Notes: generated by a model not told the origin, from the letters alone. Positions 21,930-34,905 are shown, numbered from the stretch's first letter. The stretch: DNA of 64,000 nucleotides from Sipunculus nudus (GCA_026874595.1 CM049322.1:38117840-38181839); one strand, 5' to 3'. Numbers and translations are program-made.

Positions 21930-24900
21930 TCATCCAATATTCACTGGGGGTACTATGGAGCTCTGTAGCATGAAGGATATGGGTAACAGACACCTATTTT
22001 CAAGGTTTACAAGATGACTTTTCAGGGGTCTCCCAGCATGTCAAAAAATAAAATTCTAGGTCCAGTTATTATGATTTGTGCCCTGTTAACAGATGACCAA
22101 ATGTTTATTCTGGGGGGTATTTCAAAGCCGCATAGAATGAAGGATATGGGTAACAGAGATGTAATTTCAGGTGCACAAGGAGACTTTTCAGGGGCCTCCC
22201 AGCATATCAAGAAAGGAGGTTCTAGGTCAAGTCATTATAATTTGTGCTCTGTTAACAGATGACCAAATCTTTACTCTGGGGAGTACTTCGGAGCCCCAGA
22301 GCATGAAGGATATGGTTAACAGAGACCTAATTTCAGGTTTCCAAGATGTTTCATGGACCTCCCTGCATGTTAAGAAAGAAGATTCTAGGTCAAGTCATTA
22401 TGATTTGTGGCCTGTTAACAGATGACCAAATGTTTAAAGGTCTCAAAAATCAAGAAAAAAATTATTAAAAAATCAAAATACAGGTGGCACCACCAGTCTA
22501 CAGAAACTGATGAAACAAGCCATTATCAATACAAATGTAGACAATCATGTTGATCAATGCATTAGTTATTGTATCAATTTTTGCATTATTCTGGGAGGAA
22601 CTTCCGAGCCTCATAGCTGAAAGGATATCAGTAACAGAGACCTTGTATCAGGTTTCCATATAGACTTTTTATGACCGTCCTTGCATGTCATGACAGAAGA
22701 TTCTAGGTCCAGTTGATATGATTTGTGCCCTGTTACAAGATGACCAAATCTTAAAAGGTTTCAAAAATAGAGAAAAAAAAACTTTAAAAAATCGAAAAAA
22801 TACAGGTGGCGCCACCAGAATGCAGAAACTGATGAAACATTTCATGATCAATATCCATGCAAAGAATCATGGTGATCAATATAATAATTGTTCAGATACT
22901 TGAGCTTTTGTATCAAATTTTCCATTATTCTGGGGGGTACTTCGGAGCCCCATAGCTCAGAGGTTATGGGTAACAGAGACGTAATTTCAAGTTTTTAAGG
23001 AGACTTTTCATAGGCCTCTCAGCATGTCAAGAGTAAAGATTCTAGGTCCAGTTATTACGATTTTTGCCATGTTAACAGATGACCGCATCTTATGAGGTCT
23101 CAAAAATAGAGAAAAAAATTCGTAAAAATAAAAAAAAAAACAGGTGGCGCCACCATACTGCAGAAACTGATGACACATTCCATGATCAATATCCATGCAA
23201 AGAATCATGGGGATCACTGCAGTAGTTGTTTAGTTACTTGAGGTTTTGTATCAAATTTTGCATTATTCTGGGGGGTACTTTGGAGCCCCATAGCTCAAAG
23301 GTTATGGGTAACAGAGACCTAATTTCAGGTTTCCAAAGAGACTTTTTATGGGCCTCCCTGCATGTCAAGAGAGAAGATTCTAGGTGTAGTCGTTACGATT
23401 TGTGCCCTGTTAACAGATGGCCACATCTTCAAAGGTCTCGAAAAAAAGAGAAAAAAAATTCGTAAAAATTTGAAAAAAAATAGAGGTGGCGCACCCTCTC
23501 TGCAGAAACTGATGGAACAGCTCATGATCAATATGTATGCCAAAAATCATGACCATCCGTGTTGTAGTTATTGAGATACTGCAGTTTTTGTATAAAATTT
23601 TCCATTATTCTGGGGGGTATTTTGGAGCCATAGAGCCTAAAGAATATGGGCAACAGAGACCTTATTTCAGGTTTCCATGGAGAATTTTCATGGGTCTCCC
23701 TGTGTGTCAAGAATGAAGATTCTAGGTCCAGTTTTCATGATTTGTGCCCTGTTAACAGATGTTCATATTTTTAAAGGTCTCAAAAATAGATAAAACATTC
23801 GTAAAAAAAACCCGAACAAATACAGGTTGTGCCACCAGTCTGCAGGAACAGATGACACATCTCATGATCAATAGTTATGCCACAAATCATGACCATCAGT
23901 CAAGTAGTTAATGAGATATTGAAGTTTTTGTATGAAATTTTTTACTTTTCTTGGGGTACTTTAGGGCTCCATAGCTCGAAGAATATGGGTAACAGAGACC
24001 TAATTTTGGTTTCCATGGAGACTTTTCATAGGTCTCTCAGTGTGTCGAGAATGAAGATTCTAGGTCCAGTCATTATGACTTGTGCCACGTTAACAGATGA
24101 CAGCATCCTTAAAGGTCTCAAAAACAGAGGAAAAAATCGTAAAAAATCGAACAATACAGGTGGCGCCACAAGTCTGCAGGAACTGATGGAACATCTCATA
24201 ATCAATATGTATGCCAAAAATCATGACCATCAGTGATGTAGTTATTGAGATATTGAAGTTTTTGTATGAAATTTTTGACTACTCTGGGGAGGGGGGGGGG
24301 GTACTTTGGGGCCCAATAGCTCGAAGGATATGGTTAACAGAGACCTAATTTCTGGTTTCCAAGGATATTTTTCATAGACCTCTCAGTGTGTCAAGAATGA
24401 AGATTCTAGGTCCAGTCGTTACTATTTGTGCCATGCTAACAGATGACAGCATCCTTAAAGGTCTCAAAAATAGAGGAAAAAATCGTAAAAAAACGAACGA
24501 TAAAGGTGGCACCACCAGTCTGCAGGAAGTGATGACACATCTCATGATCAATAGTTATGCCACAAATCATGACCATCAGTCAAGTAGTTAATGAGATATT
24601 GAAGTTTTTGTATGAAATTTTTTACTTTTCTTGGGGGTAATTTGGGGCTCCATAGCTCGAAGAATATGGGTAACAGAGTCCTAATTTCTGGTTTCCATGG
24701 AGACTTTTCATAGGTCTCTCAGTGTGTTGAGAATGAAGATTCTAGGTCCATTCGTTATGATTTGTACCACGTTAACAGATGACAGCATCCTTAAAGGTCT
24801 CAAAAATAGAGGAAAAAAATTGTAAAAAATCGAACAATACAGGTGGCGCCACAAGTCTGCAGGAACTGATGAAACATCTCATGATCAATATGTATGCCAA

Positions 24901-26240
24901 AAAATCATGACGATCAGTGATGTAGTTATTGAGATATTAAAGTTCTTGTATGAAATTTATGACTACTCTGGGGGGGGGGGGGGTACTTAAGGGCCCCATA
25001 GCTCGAAGGATATGGTTAACAGAGACCCAATTTCTGGTTTCCAAGGATATTTTTCATGGACCTCACAGTGTGTCAAAAATTAAGATTCTAGGTCCAGTCT
25101 TTACGATTTGTGCCTTGTTAACAGATGTTTACATTTTGAAAGGTCTCAAAAATAGAGAAAAACATTCGTAAAAAAAACCCGAACAAATACAGGTTGTGCC
25201 ACCAGTCTGCAGGAAGTGATGGAACATCTCACGATCAATATGTATGCCAAAAATCATGACCATCAGTCAAGTAGTTAATGAGATATTGAAGTTTTTGTAT
25301 GAAATTTTTTACTTTTCTGGGGGGTAGTTTGGGGCCCCATAGCTGGAAGGATATGGGTAACAGAGACCTAATTTCTGGTTTCCATGGAGACTTTTCATAG
25401 GTCTCTCAGTGTGTCGAGAATGAAGATTCTAAGTCCAGTCGTTACGATTTGTGCCTTGTTAACAGATGTTCACATTTTTAAAGGTCTCAAAAATAGAGAA
25501 AAAAAATCGTAAAAAATCGAAAAATACAGGTGGCGCCACCAGTCTTCAGGAACTGATGGAACCTCTCATGATCAATATGTATGCCAAAAATCATGACCAT
25601 CAGTCAAGTAGTTAATGAGATATTGAAGTTTTTGTATGAAATTTTGGACTTTTCTGGGGGGTACTTTGGGGCCCCATAGCTCAAAGGATATGGGTAACAG
25701 AGACCTAATTTCTGGTTTCCATGGAGACTTTTTATAGGTCTTTCAGTGTGTCGAGAATGAAGATTCTAAGTCTAGTCATTACGATTTGTGCCTTGTTAAC
25801 AGATGTTCACATTTTTAAAGGTCTCAAAAATAGAGAAAAAAGTTCGTAAAAAATCGAAAAATACAGGTGGCGCCACCAGTCTTCAGGAACTGATGGAACC
25901 TCTCATGATCAATATGTATGCAAAAAATCATGACCATCAGTCAAGTAGTTAATGAGATATTGAAGTTTTTGTATGAAATTTTGGAATTTTCTGGGGAGTA
26001 CTTCGGAGCCCCATAGCTCAGAGGTTATGGGTAACAGAGACCTAATTTCAGGTTTCCAAAGAGATTTTTCATGGTACTCCCTGGATGGTAAGTTAGAAGA
26101 TTCCAGGTCCAGTGGTTACGATTTGTGCCTGGTTAACGGACAGACAGACGGACAGACGGACAGACAGACAGACAGACGGACGACGGACAAAGAGTGATCG
26201 CTATAGCTCAGATGACTCTCAGTCAGCTGAGCTAAAAACC
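21930..26240 (+). mobile_element. Tandem array of about 336-bp monomers ending in a hairpin tail
   Basis: Fourteen units can be counted by the motif GGGTAACAGAGACCTAATTT. The first two intervals are only about 167 bp, because those units lack the A-rich and CACCAGTCTGCAG half. The other units are 315-345 bp. The array ends with a degenerate (GACG/GACA) stretch and the same tail as the single-unit copy at 14570: AGCTCAG (26205-26211) pairs with CTGAGCT (26227-26233) and TGACT with AGTCA inside, a 12-bp stem with one mismatch. Two alternating unit types near 23900-25300 give a period of about 680 bp. Small open frames inside recur with the units and are not genes. Confidence 0.9.
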
Positions 26241-27771
26241 TGCAACTTTTTTTTATCATTTATCAGTTATTTTGGTATTTTATCTAATTTTATTAAATTG
26301 TATCTGAGAGACTTCAGTTTATTGGTGTTTGAGCAACACTGCAACAGTATAACACGTTTTAATAACTGATATTTTTGCGGATTTAAAAAAAAAAGATGAT
26401 TTTAATGACAAAATGACATTAATTTATTTGCAAAATGGGGGGTTCGGGTGGAACATATGACATGGTATGTCCCCGGTTGGAAAAGTGAGGGGAGGGAGGG
26501 CATGTCACTCCTGTCCACCATATCCTTTAGAAATGAACGGTTCCATATAATTTCCTCGTTTTCTGCGGTTAGAGACTTCTAGCGTTATGAAGAATTTTCT
26601 TGTATCTGTGATTTTTCATATGATTTATTTTGAGCATTCACAAATTCTCTACTGGGGTATCAATAATTCTTAGTCAAAAGATTGAAAGAAAAGCACACAT
26701 ACAGACACACGCATACTAGAATCGCTTGTGAAATGGAAAATATCTGTTTCGTTCTAGTTTGATATATAATTAATAATTACAAAATGGTATTTGTATGAGC
26801 GATGTTTAAAATATGTTAATGGTCATTTTTTTTTAAAATTAAGAACAGCCTTTAGTCCGCTTCCTTACTTACCTGGTTGTATATGGAATCTTAAATGAAC
26901 ATTTATAAAGCCAAGTTATTTAAAGAAAAAAAATTACTTTATTATAAATATTTTACACATATGGCCACCCTCCAATTTTTCATCCATTCATTACAGTTTT
27001 TTTTAAACTTAAATTAATTTTTCAACGGCGCTCCAGTCATTTTTTATAAATTGATTTTGCTTTTTAAAACTTAAATTAATTTCTTAAACAATAAAAAACT
27101 GTTTCACGACATCAAAGCAATTAAGGCGTACCCATACTGTCTTCTGCAGTCAGCGTAGATTTTTAACCCAAAAGCAAAATTAACCACCGGCATAAAACAG
27201 CAGTGGCCTGGTTATACGAGGCGCGCTGTTTTACTTACATTAATAAAACATCCACATTATTCCTATGGCAGGGATTTCTTTTGTGTAATACAGGATATCC
27301 AACAGTCATGAGGACGTCCCCCTGTGATTTTAGATTCTTTCATCTCCCAAGTCTAATACCAAACGTCCCAGACGTCCTGGGTGTTTCAAATTCGACTCCT
27401 CAACCTCCCTCATGGCCCGAATCCTTTCTTATCTGGGTTATAAAACATTCATAAGGATAAACTAGCCAATACTTTAAGTTTGGCCGGATAATGCTGGGGA
27501 CATGAATAAAACGCCAATAAAAGACGAAGTGCACGCTAAAGGAAAGTTCACCCGGAGCTATGTTTATTTATTAAAATCATAAGACAGAGGAACACGAGAG
27601 CTCTCACGTCATCCCAAGTTCATCACCAGACACAGACAGGGGAGAATAGACTACCAGACATAGTTTATGACAAACAGGCTTAAACTGTCTGATGTGAAAA
27701 TAAACCGATATATACATGTATAAATATATATACATCTATGTGTGTATATGACTGTGAAATATGTAACATAT

Positions 27772-27773
<2 letters not shown>
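26241..27773. other. Unique sequence, no gene recognised
   Basis: A/T-rich single-copy DNA. The open frame 27203-27454 has no recognisable domain. Confidence 0.45.

Positions 27774-27825
<52 letters not shown>
27774..27825. repeat. (TA)n microsatellite
   Basis: Perfect TA run about 30 bp before the solo LTR at 27859. Confidence 0.95.
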
Positions 27826-27827
<2 letters not shown>

Positions 27828-27858
27828 TAGGGTATTTATTTATATGTGCATATAATAT

Positions 27859-28721
27859 TGTTACAGGTGCCCTTTTTATTGTGTGCACAGGTCTTACAGA
27901 TGTCTTTTTTATTGTGTGACACGGGCGTAACTCGTGTTGTAGCGCCCGTGTCTGGCCGCGTGTTGCACTCTCAGTTTAATCCGTACTGGTTGAACTCTCG
28001 TTGTCATGCTAGCTTGGGGCTTTCTTGCCTGGCCGAGCCGGGGCGAGCTCACGTGTGAACCCTGACACGGCGTTCTTTGTTCTAGTATGTTCTTTGAGCG
28101 TGTGTACTGTGTATTATGTTGGAATTTTATGGACCGTTCGAGAAGTGGAAAATTCTCGGCTTGGGGCGAGAAGCTATAAATAGGGGGCTGTGTTTTAGAG
28201 CACAGAGAGAGAGGGAGAGAATATTCCAGCGGACGGAAGCAAGTTAGTCAGTGTGTGGGACCTATCCGATTGTCCAGTAATTTCAGGGATTCTACTATTA
28301 CTTACTCTATTCAATTTGGTGCTGCCTGCCTCAAGCTTACTTTCTGGATTATTACAAGAGCTTTACATTGGAATGTTATTCTCGGGGAGAGTTTGTGTGG
28401 ACTTTTCATCCGGCATATACATTTAAAAGGACTTATTTTGTGACAGTGGTGGTATCCAGGTACTGTGCACTTAGTTTATCTTACTGTGGGATTGTATTGA
28501 TTTGCTGTTATACTGTGTCATTGTATTGATTTAGTGTATTGTAATGTTAGGGTTGTTTTAAGAATAAATTATAGTTCTTTGTTAACAACAACACTGAATT
28601 CTATATTCATTCCCCTAGACATTTCACGCTGCCTAGTGTTACAGAATCCGAATTTTTTTCTCCTTGACAATATTTATGTTCATCACGCATACGTGATCTG
28701 TTGATATTAGGTTCCGTCACA
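27859..28721 (+). mobile_element. Solo LTR, subfamily B
   Basis: Begins TGTTACAGGTGCCC and ends GGTTCCGTCACA, with TATAAATA at 28175-28182 and AATAAA at 28563-28568. It shares a diagnostic region (ACGGGCGTAACTCGTGTTG, GTTGAACTCTCGTTGTCATG) with the minus-strand LTR at 55935 but not with the LTR at 4343. ATAT flanks both sides, a possible 4-bp target duplication, though the flank is A/T-rich. No internal element sequence is present, which implies loss by LTR-LTR recombination. Confidence 0.9.
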
Positions 28722-28744
28722 ATATTAAATATATAACTGATACA

Positions 28745-28906
28745 CAGTGGAACCTCGTTGTGTCGAAGTTGAACTCTCAGAAAACTTCGACACATCCGAG
28801 GTTCGACACAAGCGGGTTTTATTTGGTAATAATTTAACACGAGTTGTTAGGAATATCGAGTCTGTAACTTCGACTCCAGCGAGTTCGACAAAACGAGGTT
28901 TCACTG
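28745..28906. mobile_element. 162-bp pogo/Tigger-like MITE
   Basis: Left end CAGTGGAACCTCGTTGTGTC and right end GACAAAACGAGGTTTCACTG form inverted repeats of about 23 bp with few mismatches. TA follows the right end, as expected for Tc1/mariner-pogo insertion. The left flank reads TACA. No coding capacity. It sits 24 bp after the solo LTR. Confidence 0.75.
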
Positions 28907-28964
28907 TAATTACACAAAAGGAATCGCTCAGTACATGTTTATAAATATATACAATTTGTATACA

Positions 28965-29151
28965 TGAAAGAGAGTTAAGGAAAGGGAAAAAGGAGAGAAT
29001 GTGAGAGATAATAACAGAGATAATGAATGAGAGGGAAGGAGAAGGGGAAACGAGAAAGAGAAAGTGTGAGAGAAGGAGGATACTGAAAGAGTGAGAGAGG
29101 AAGTGAGAGAGAATGAGGGAGTGTACGAAAGATAGAATAAAAGCATGGAGA

Positions 29152-29208
<57 letters not shown>

Positions 29209-29450
29209 TGACATGTGGCAGAAAAGTGTGTGAACGACGCATAGAGAGGGGATTAAGAACATAACGGAGTTTCAGGGAGAGGGAGCGTGAGAGATTGATG
29301 GAGAGACTGTCAGAAAGAATGAGACAGAATGGGAGAGAGTATGAGAGAGATAGAAATAAGAATAAAGGAGAAATGGGGGAAATACAAAGAGAACGGGAGA
29401 GAGAGACTGAGAGGGAAAATTAATAAAAGAGAGAATAAGAGAGAATATAC
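28965..29450. repeat. GA-rich tract with pure (GA)n core
   Basis: A degenerate purine-rich tract with a perfect GA run at about 29155-29205. Open minus-strand frames here are Ser/Leu repeats without meaning. Confidence 0.9.
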
Positions 29451-30684
29451 CTACAGTAAATCCCTTGAACTCTAGCTAGTTAGACAAAAGAAGAACAAAA
29501 TGCAACAGGTATAACACTATCACAATATAAATTTACTACCTGTATTGAACACGAGAGGTCCATTAGTCATGATTATTGACGGGCGTAACATTTTGTTTAA
29601 TGTGATTTGAACCTTTGGATCAACCTGGACGCCAAAGCCATGATGCAGTGACGAGGACAAGTGATAAAATAGGTTAATTACAATTTGTAAATGTTGCCAT
29701 GGCAACTTGATGGCATGATTGATCCGAGCCAAACCGCGCGTGTCTCACATTCATATCATGGAAGATAAAAAATTGTGGTGTCATGTATCACCCGAGTCCA
29801 GTTTATTGATTGCTTTCTCATTACCTCTGAATGTCCATGTTCATTAGTGCAGTGTTTAATTACCAATTGTGTCAGTTTTTTTTCAGCTGACAGTTCTTAA
29901 TCAACGAACTCCTCAAACAAGCTTTGTGTTTGGTTAAAGAGTAGCACGGCCGGGACTCCTGTAAAAATGCAGCATTTCTCGCGAGAGAGATTAAAATACC
30001 ACTGCCCTTGTGCAGTGTCAATGAAGCAGGTCACGTGACGTTATCATGTGACATTCTGTGCTTCTAGCATTGATAACAGAAACATCACAGTCAATCTTTT
30101 CATTCAAATTGTGGTCGCATGAATCTGCTAAAAGGAATTGAAGCAAATAGTATTGTTTTAGATTAATGAAGAATGATACTTGTGAATCCCGGATGTTTTA
30201 ATATTTTATTTGTATCTTTGGCGAGTGTTTATCAAATGCTAACCTGTGACCTAATGGATTCAAGGTTTTCACACATTTGCGGTTAGCCGCTACTGCTGTC
30301 TTGGCAACAGCAATTAAACAAACTGATGCAATTAACGATTCTAATGAATTGTGACAGACCAGTGTTTGTTGCGGTAATGGAATTAAATGTTAAATGTCCG
30401 ACCGTTGGTTCAACTAACTATTTCAACAGGATTTTAAAATATCCAAGATGGCTGACAGGCTTTATTTGCCGTCTGTATGACTACACTTCAATATTGAGTT
30501 TAACTTTAAATATTATGTGACGGTCTTTTTTAAATATATTTTATTGCAACGGTCATACAATACATGTTTCATACATTCTGTACACAGTAACATCAAATAC
30601 AATGTATACCATTTATACAAATTACATTTCTTGGACATTATTTCAATTGTATTTCAATATTTCGATGCTAGTACATTGCACATG

Positions 30685-30689
<5 letters not shown>
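29451..30689. other. Unique sequence, no gene recognised
   Basis: Single-copy and less A/T-rich in its middle (29600-30100). No domain, RNA gene or repeat match within the window was found. Confidence 0.45.

Positions 30690-30740
<51 letters not shown>
30690..30740. repeat. (TA)n microsatellite
   Basis: Perfect TA run of about 50 bp. Confidence 0.95.
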
Positions 30741-30742
<2 letters not shown>

Positions 30743-32527
30743 TTTAGTGGTACTAACGGATGCACGAACACATACCCATTATCTTGACCTATAAATACTT
30801 ATACTACACAGGTTACTGTCTGTTATTTTGTCCAAATTTTACATTTTTCCTATGTGTAGTAATTTTACCGTTCTGTTTTGCTATTGCATGCTCGATGAAT
30901 GTGTATATACTTCAATCTCCTTGAAAAGAATTTATTTATTTATTATAATATTGTGAAGGTTGGCCTGTACCAGAATAAGAATTCTGTTATAAGCAGGGCC
31001 CTCTTAATTGGCATTAATTAATCTTATTATATTATTTTCTACAACGAATTCCACACATTTTAAATGTAAGGAGCATCTGATAAATTATAAGGTTACTCTT
31101 AGCTGGAAAACTTCCAAACAATACTGTTTTCGAGGTTCAGGGTGACATGATTACTCTATTTGATTTCATCAGATCTACAGTTTTCGTCCAATGATTGTGA
31201 CGGTCTTCTTTTGCTTAACGCACTGCGGGGAACAACGTGTTAACGATGGATGTAACCATACAATAATTCACCAATACATATTTGCAATTTGCCCCTCTGG
31301 CAAAGCCGAGTCCTTATAATATACAATTCAGCATATTGGTAAACCTCCTCCTCTTGGCCTTTTCGTTGAAGCTCTGACTGCTAGCACGTCTCCTACCTGG
31401 GTGTATTGCAACGATATTTTTGAACTGCACAAACTTGTGATTAAGCGTTTGAGTCAGCAAGTTGGAACAAAGAATATTAGAGAAAGAGGCCTTTGGACAA
31501 TCAGGTTGAACCAAAGCGGTTGGTCTCGAGGTCAAATGTGTAGGCTATGTAAATATAACATGAATATTAAGAGTGATTTATGAAATATCACATATTCTTA
31601 GCCAACTTTTACAAGAGTCACTTGTATGGTGCACAATTTTGATATGGAATTTAATTATCTGCTCATGGGCATAAGTGGTTTCTCTGTCTGTGATGGGAAC
31701 AAAACATATATAAAAAAAAATATAACTGCAAAATTTCAGAATGATAATTGCACAGATTTCACCTACACCTGAACAAACTGCACAAATCCACGTTAAAATA
31801 TACCCTGTCTCCTACCGGTTACATGACCGACAGGCAGTTCTTGCGAGACACAGAAAATGACGGCGACTGACATAGATATTCACTTTGGTTTGTACGTTAA
31901 CATATATTGAGTTGTGTTACTTCCTTACTCTTAGATTCCTCACTCAAATATTACCGGTGAAATTGATGCAATCGCTCGATGGCCGTTGCAGTGAAGTTTC
32001 CCGTATGACTGGGGTCACGGCTCAACATAATCCCTACTGTTCGATATAAATTCTTCAGTCATAGCTGTTAAGGGTTTTGACCCAGTGGTTTTGATCCAAT
32101 GTGCTTTACGCATTAAACAACAATATTAGACATAGAAAATGTCAACCTTATTTTAAAAAAGTATAATATTTCTAAGTAAAATAAAAACATAAAGAAAGGT
32201 TTATGAGGGATAATTTAAAATCGGATGAGTTGGCTGAAACCGATTTCAAATTAATATAGGGATCTTCCTCTCAGAAGTTCAAGGCCGTAACTACCCTGTT
32301 ACGTCATATCTAAAGCCAACGTTCAATTAACGTTTCTTGTTTTACTTCTAGATTCAATCTGCAGAATAAATATACCAAGTCGACAGGTTAATAATTTTGC
32401 AAGTTAACATTTTTATGCGCCGAACCGGACAAGTATTTTTTTAACAATTATTACAAATCTAATAATTTTTCGTTTAATAATGCTTTTTTTAAATTTTAGT
32501 ATAAGATCCAGGGTGGCTATCGTCCAT
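30741..32527. other. Unique sequence, no gene recognised
   Basis: A/T-rich single-copy DNA. Two overlapping short frames near 31314-31583 on opposite strands have no recognised domain. Confidence 0.45.
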
Positions 32528-32775
32528 AAGGTTCAGTTTTAGTTCAATGGATAGCCACTAGATGTCCCTCATTTCGATAAAAACGACTGGCGAGTACAGT
32601 TGGCATTGCTCATGAATATAAAGATATTAAAACAAATTTCAGTCACTATGATATATTTAAGCTCACAGATTTCAAAGTTTCGATTTAATTTTTGATGCAC
32701 TTTTCACAGTAGAAAAGTCGTTCAAAGTATTTAAGCTCCAAGCCGCTTGTACGTCTAAAACTAAAACTGAACCTT
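32528..32775. repeat. MITE-like inverted repeat
   Basis: AAGGTTCAGTTTTAGTT (32528-32544) is repeated exactly in inverted orientation at 32759-32775, 214 bp away. No target duplication was identified. A second short hairpin (GTGGCTATC/GATAGCCAC) straddles the left arm near 32512-32560. Confidence 0.55.
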
Positions 32776-32982
32776 TTCACTTTCATGTTACATCTCACTC
32801 TCAGATCTATGGGGTATGTGTATCAAGAAAACATAACTGTTAGAAAGTGTACCTGTTTTCTTGCTCTCAAATAACTAGTTTCAGATTCAAAACATGAGGC
32901 TTTGTGAGCATGTTTGCCGAGAAAATGTGAGGGGGACAAGGCGAAGTGGCCTAGTACCTCCCTCGAGATAAGGACAGTTGAG

Positions 32983-33388
32983 TAGTGTCCCGATTTATCG
33001 ATTAAATCGATGATTGTTCGTTTTCTTTCAAAATCGATTAAGTTGATTGCATTTTTGCATAACCGATTAAAAACGGTTATGTATGCACATGCAAGGACCT
33101 GTCAGAGATATAGGAACGCAAAGTAACGAACAGCATGAAAACGATATCTTGCACAGCCAACAATCGTCCGACGGAAAGTCGAACATAGCTTCGGGTTGTT
33201 TGAGGGTGTCATTATGAATACCGATGTTCATGTCAAACTATGTACTGGGGTCAGGGTTTTAGGTACTAGTATACAGCAGATATGAAGTTAATCTAGAAAG
33301 TACATAAAATAATCGATTAATAATCGATCATCGGTCGTTTTTATTTTTCAAACATCGATTATGATTTTAAAAATAATTCGTCCCACTG
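32983..33388. mobile_element. hAT-like MITE candidate (ATCGATTAATCGAT-rich)
   Basis: The left end TAGTGTCCCGATTTATCGAT and the reverse complement of the right end (CAGTGGGACGAATTATT) resemble each other. Both ends carry clustered ATCGATTA motifs, a style known from hAT families. No clear 8-bp duplication was found, so the borders are provisional. Confidence 0.45.
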
Positions 33389-33404
33389 AGGGACACCCGC
33401 TCGA

Positions 33405-33875
33405 ATTCCAATGACAAGTACCCCCCCCCCCCCCCCCTCTATGACGCTCAGGATAAAATCTCTTTCCCGGAATATCATAATTATTTTTTGCTATCACCAC
33501 ATATTATAACATATATTATTTTTCATTACAAACAATTGTTGCTCAATTTTGACCAATATACTATGCATATATTAGTATTTATTTATATTAGTTTAAAGCA
33601 TTTCAAAATATTGGCCAACATTTATGCCAGTTCAATGAGGCAGTTGACACAATCAATATCCGCAATGCATATTAATGGAAACATTATTGAGGAATATAAT
33701 ATAAAACTATAAAGTGATCGACGCAATTATCTTGAAATTTAAAATTTTGTTTTATCTCCCAAAAAATTGAGGGAGACAAGAAAAACTTTGTCTCCCCCCC
33801 CCCCCCCCGAAAAAAGTGGGAAGGGGGGGATATATACCCCCATCCCCTTAACCCCCATATTGACGCCCGTGTTAG
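33405..33875 (+). repeat. C-run dispersed repeat, copy 1
   Basis: Starts near a C17 run and shares AGGATAAAAT, GAATATCA, ACATATATTATTTTTCA, TTGCTCA, ATTATTGA, AACTATAAA and AATTATCT-type blocks, in order, with 41870-42355. It ends in GGGGGATATATACCCCC and ATTGACGCCCGTG, the part shared with 5470-5580. Confidence 0.65.
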
Positions 33876-34024
33876 CATCTTTGCACATCCGATACCTGAA
33901 GCACATAATGTGTCAACGCAATCGCAATTATTTCTAAAGTGGGTGAAACCTGTTGTAAACACTGCAAAGTATGTTTTAATAATACAATCTGCAGATTTTT
34001 GTTTGTTTATTATTTATTTATTTA

Positions 34025-34905
34025 AAAATATCAATACAGGGTGGCCCATTCAGAGAAGATACTTTTTTAAAGACCTGTAAGGAGGAGCAGTTTCTTCGAG
34101 ATTCATTTTATGTGTTTCAGGAAATAGGACCTCGGCTTAAATATGTTTTTCTTTAAGTTGTCTGTACGAGGTTTGGGTACAAATAATTTATTGGAACAGC
34201 TATTGTGTGTATCATGTTGGTGGACCGGTCGGTCATATAGGGTGGCCTTAAGTTATTCAGACATTTAAAAATAAGGATGCAAGTCAGATATTCATGTCTT
34301 TGTTCAACTGGTTTAATTCCAAGGGACTGGGGGATAAGTGTAATGCTACATTCATTATTAAAATTGCGACTTATAATAAGTGCGGCTCGATTTTGAAGAC
34401 TTTGAATTAGAGTCAGACATGAAGAAGGCGCATTTCTCCCGACTGTGAGGACGTAGTCAATATGTGGCTGAATCAGGCCAGTGTACATTTTCAATGTGAT
34501 GTCTTGAGGAATGTATCGACTGCGCCTAAAGAGGGCACCTACTTTAGAGGAGAGCTTTTTGCATACCTGTTCAGAGTAATCCGACATTGTTAGATTTTCA
34601 TTAAGCACTAACCCAAGTAAGTGATACTTGTAGATTATTTGATTGGCTTGTCAAATGCTGTGATATTAAGGACTGAAATCTCCATAGAACGGGATCTGAA
34701 GAGGATGGTTGATGTCTTTTCGATATTGATTGAAAGCCTTTTATAAAAAAACTTTTGAGTTAAGTAGTGACGCCGTGTTGAAGTTCCTGCCTTATTTCGT
34801 AAGGATCATTACTTGTATAGTAAATAATGGTGTCATCCGCAAAAAGATTACATTGACAACTGCCAGTGTTTCCAGTAATATCATTTACATGAATTAAAAA
34901 TAATA
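34025..34905 (-). pseudogene. Non-LTR retrotransposon RT fragment 1 (FADD)
   Basis: On the minus strand the sequence reads IHVNDITGN, then LFADD (FADD box at 34832-34843) and TIIYYTSNDPYEIRQELQ, a stop, then SINIEKTSTILFRSRS. The longest open piece (34608-34153) reads LNENLTMSDYSEQVCKKLSSKVGALFR, MYTGLIQPHIDY and LQNRAALIISRN. This order, from the catalytic strand through the thumb to the connection region, is that of LINE reverse transcriptases. The element is 5'-truncated at its border with another LINE near 34905. It carries stops and frameshifts and is dead. The clade was not determined. Confidence 0.85.

Noticed and set aside
22500-26000. Recurring CTGATGAAAC in the array units, reminiscent of a hammerhead core
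   Set aside because: CTGATGA is followed directly by AAC with no stem II, so no ribozyme fold is possible.
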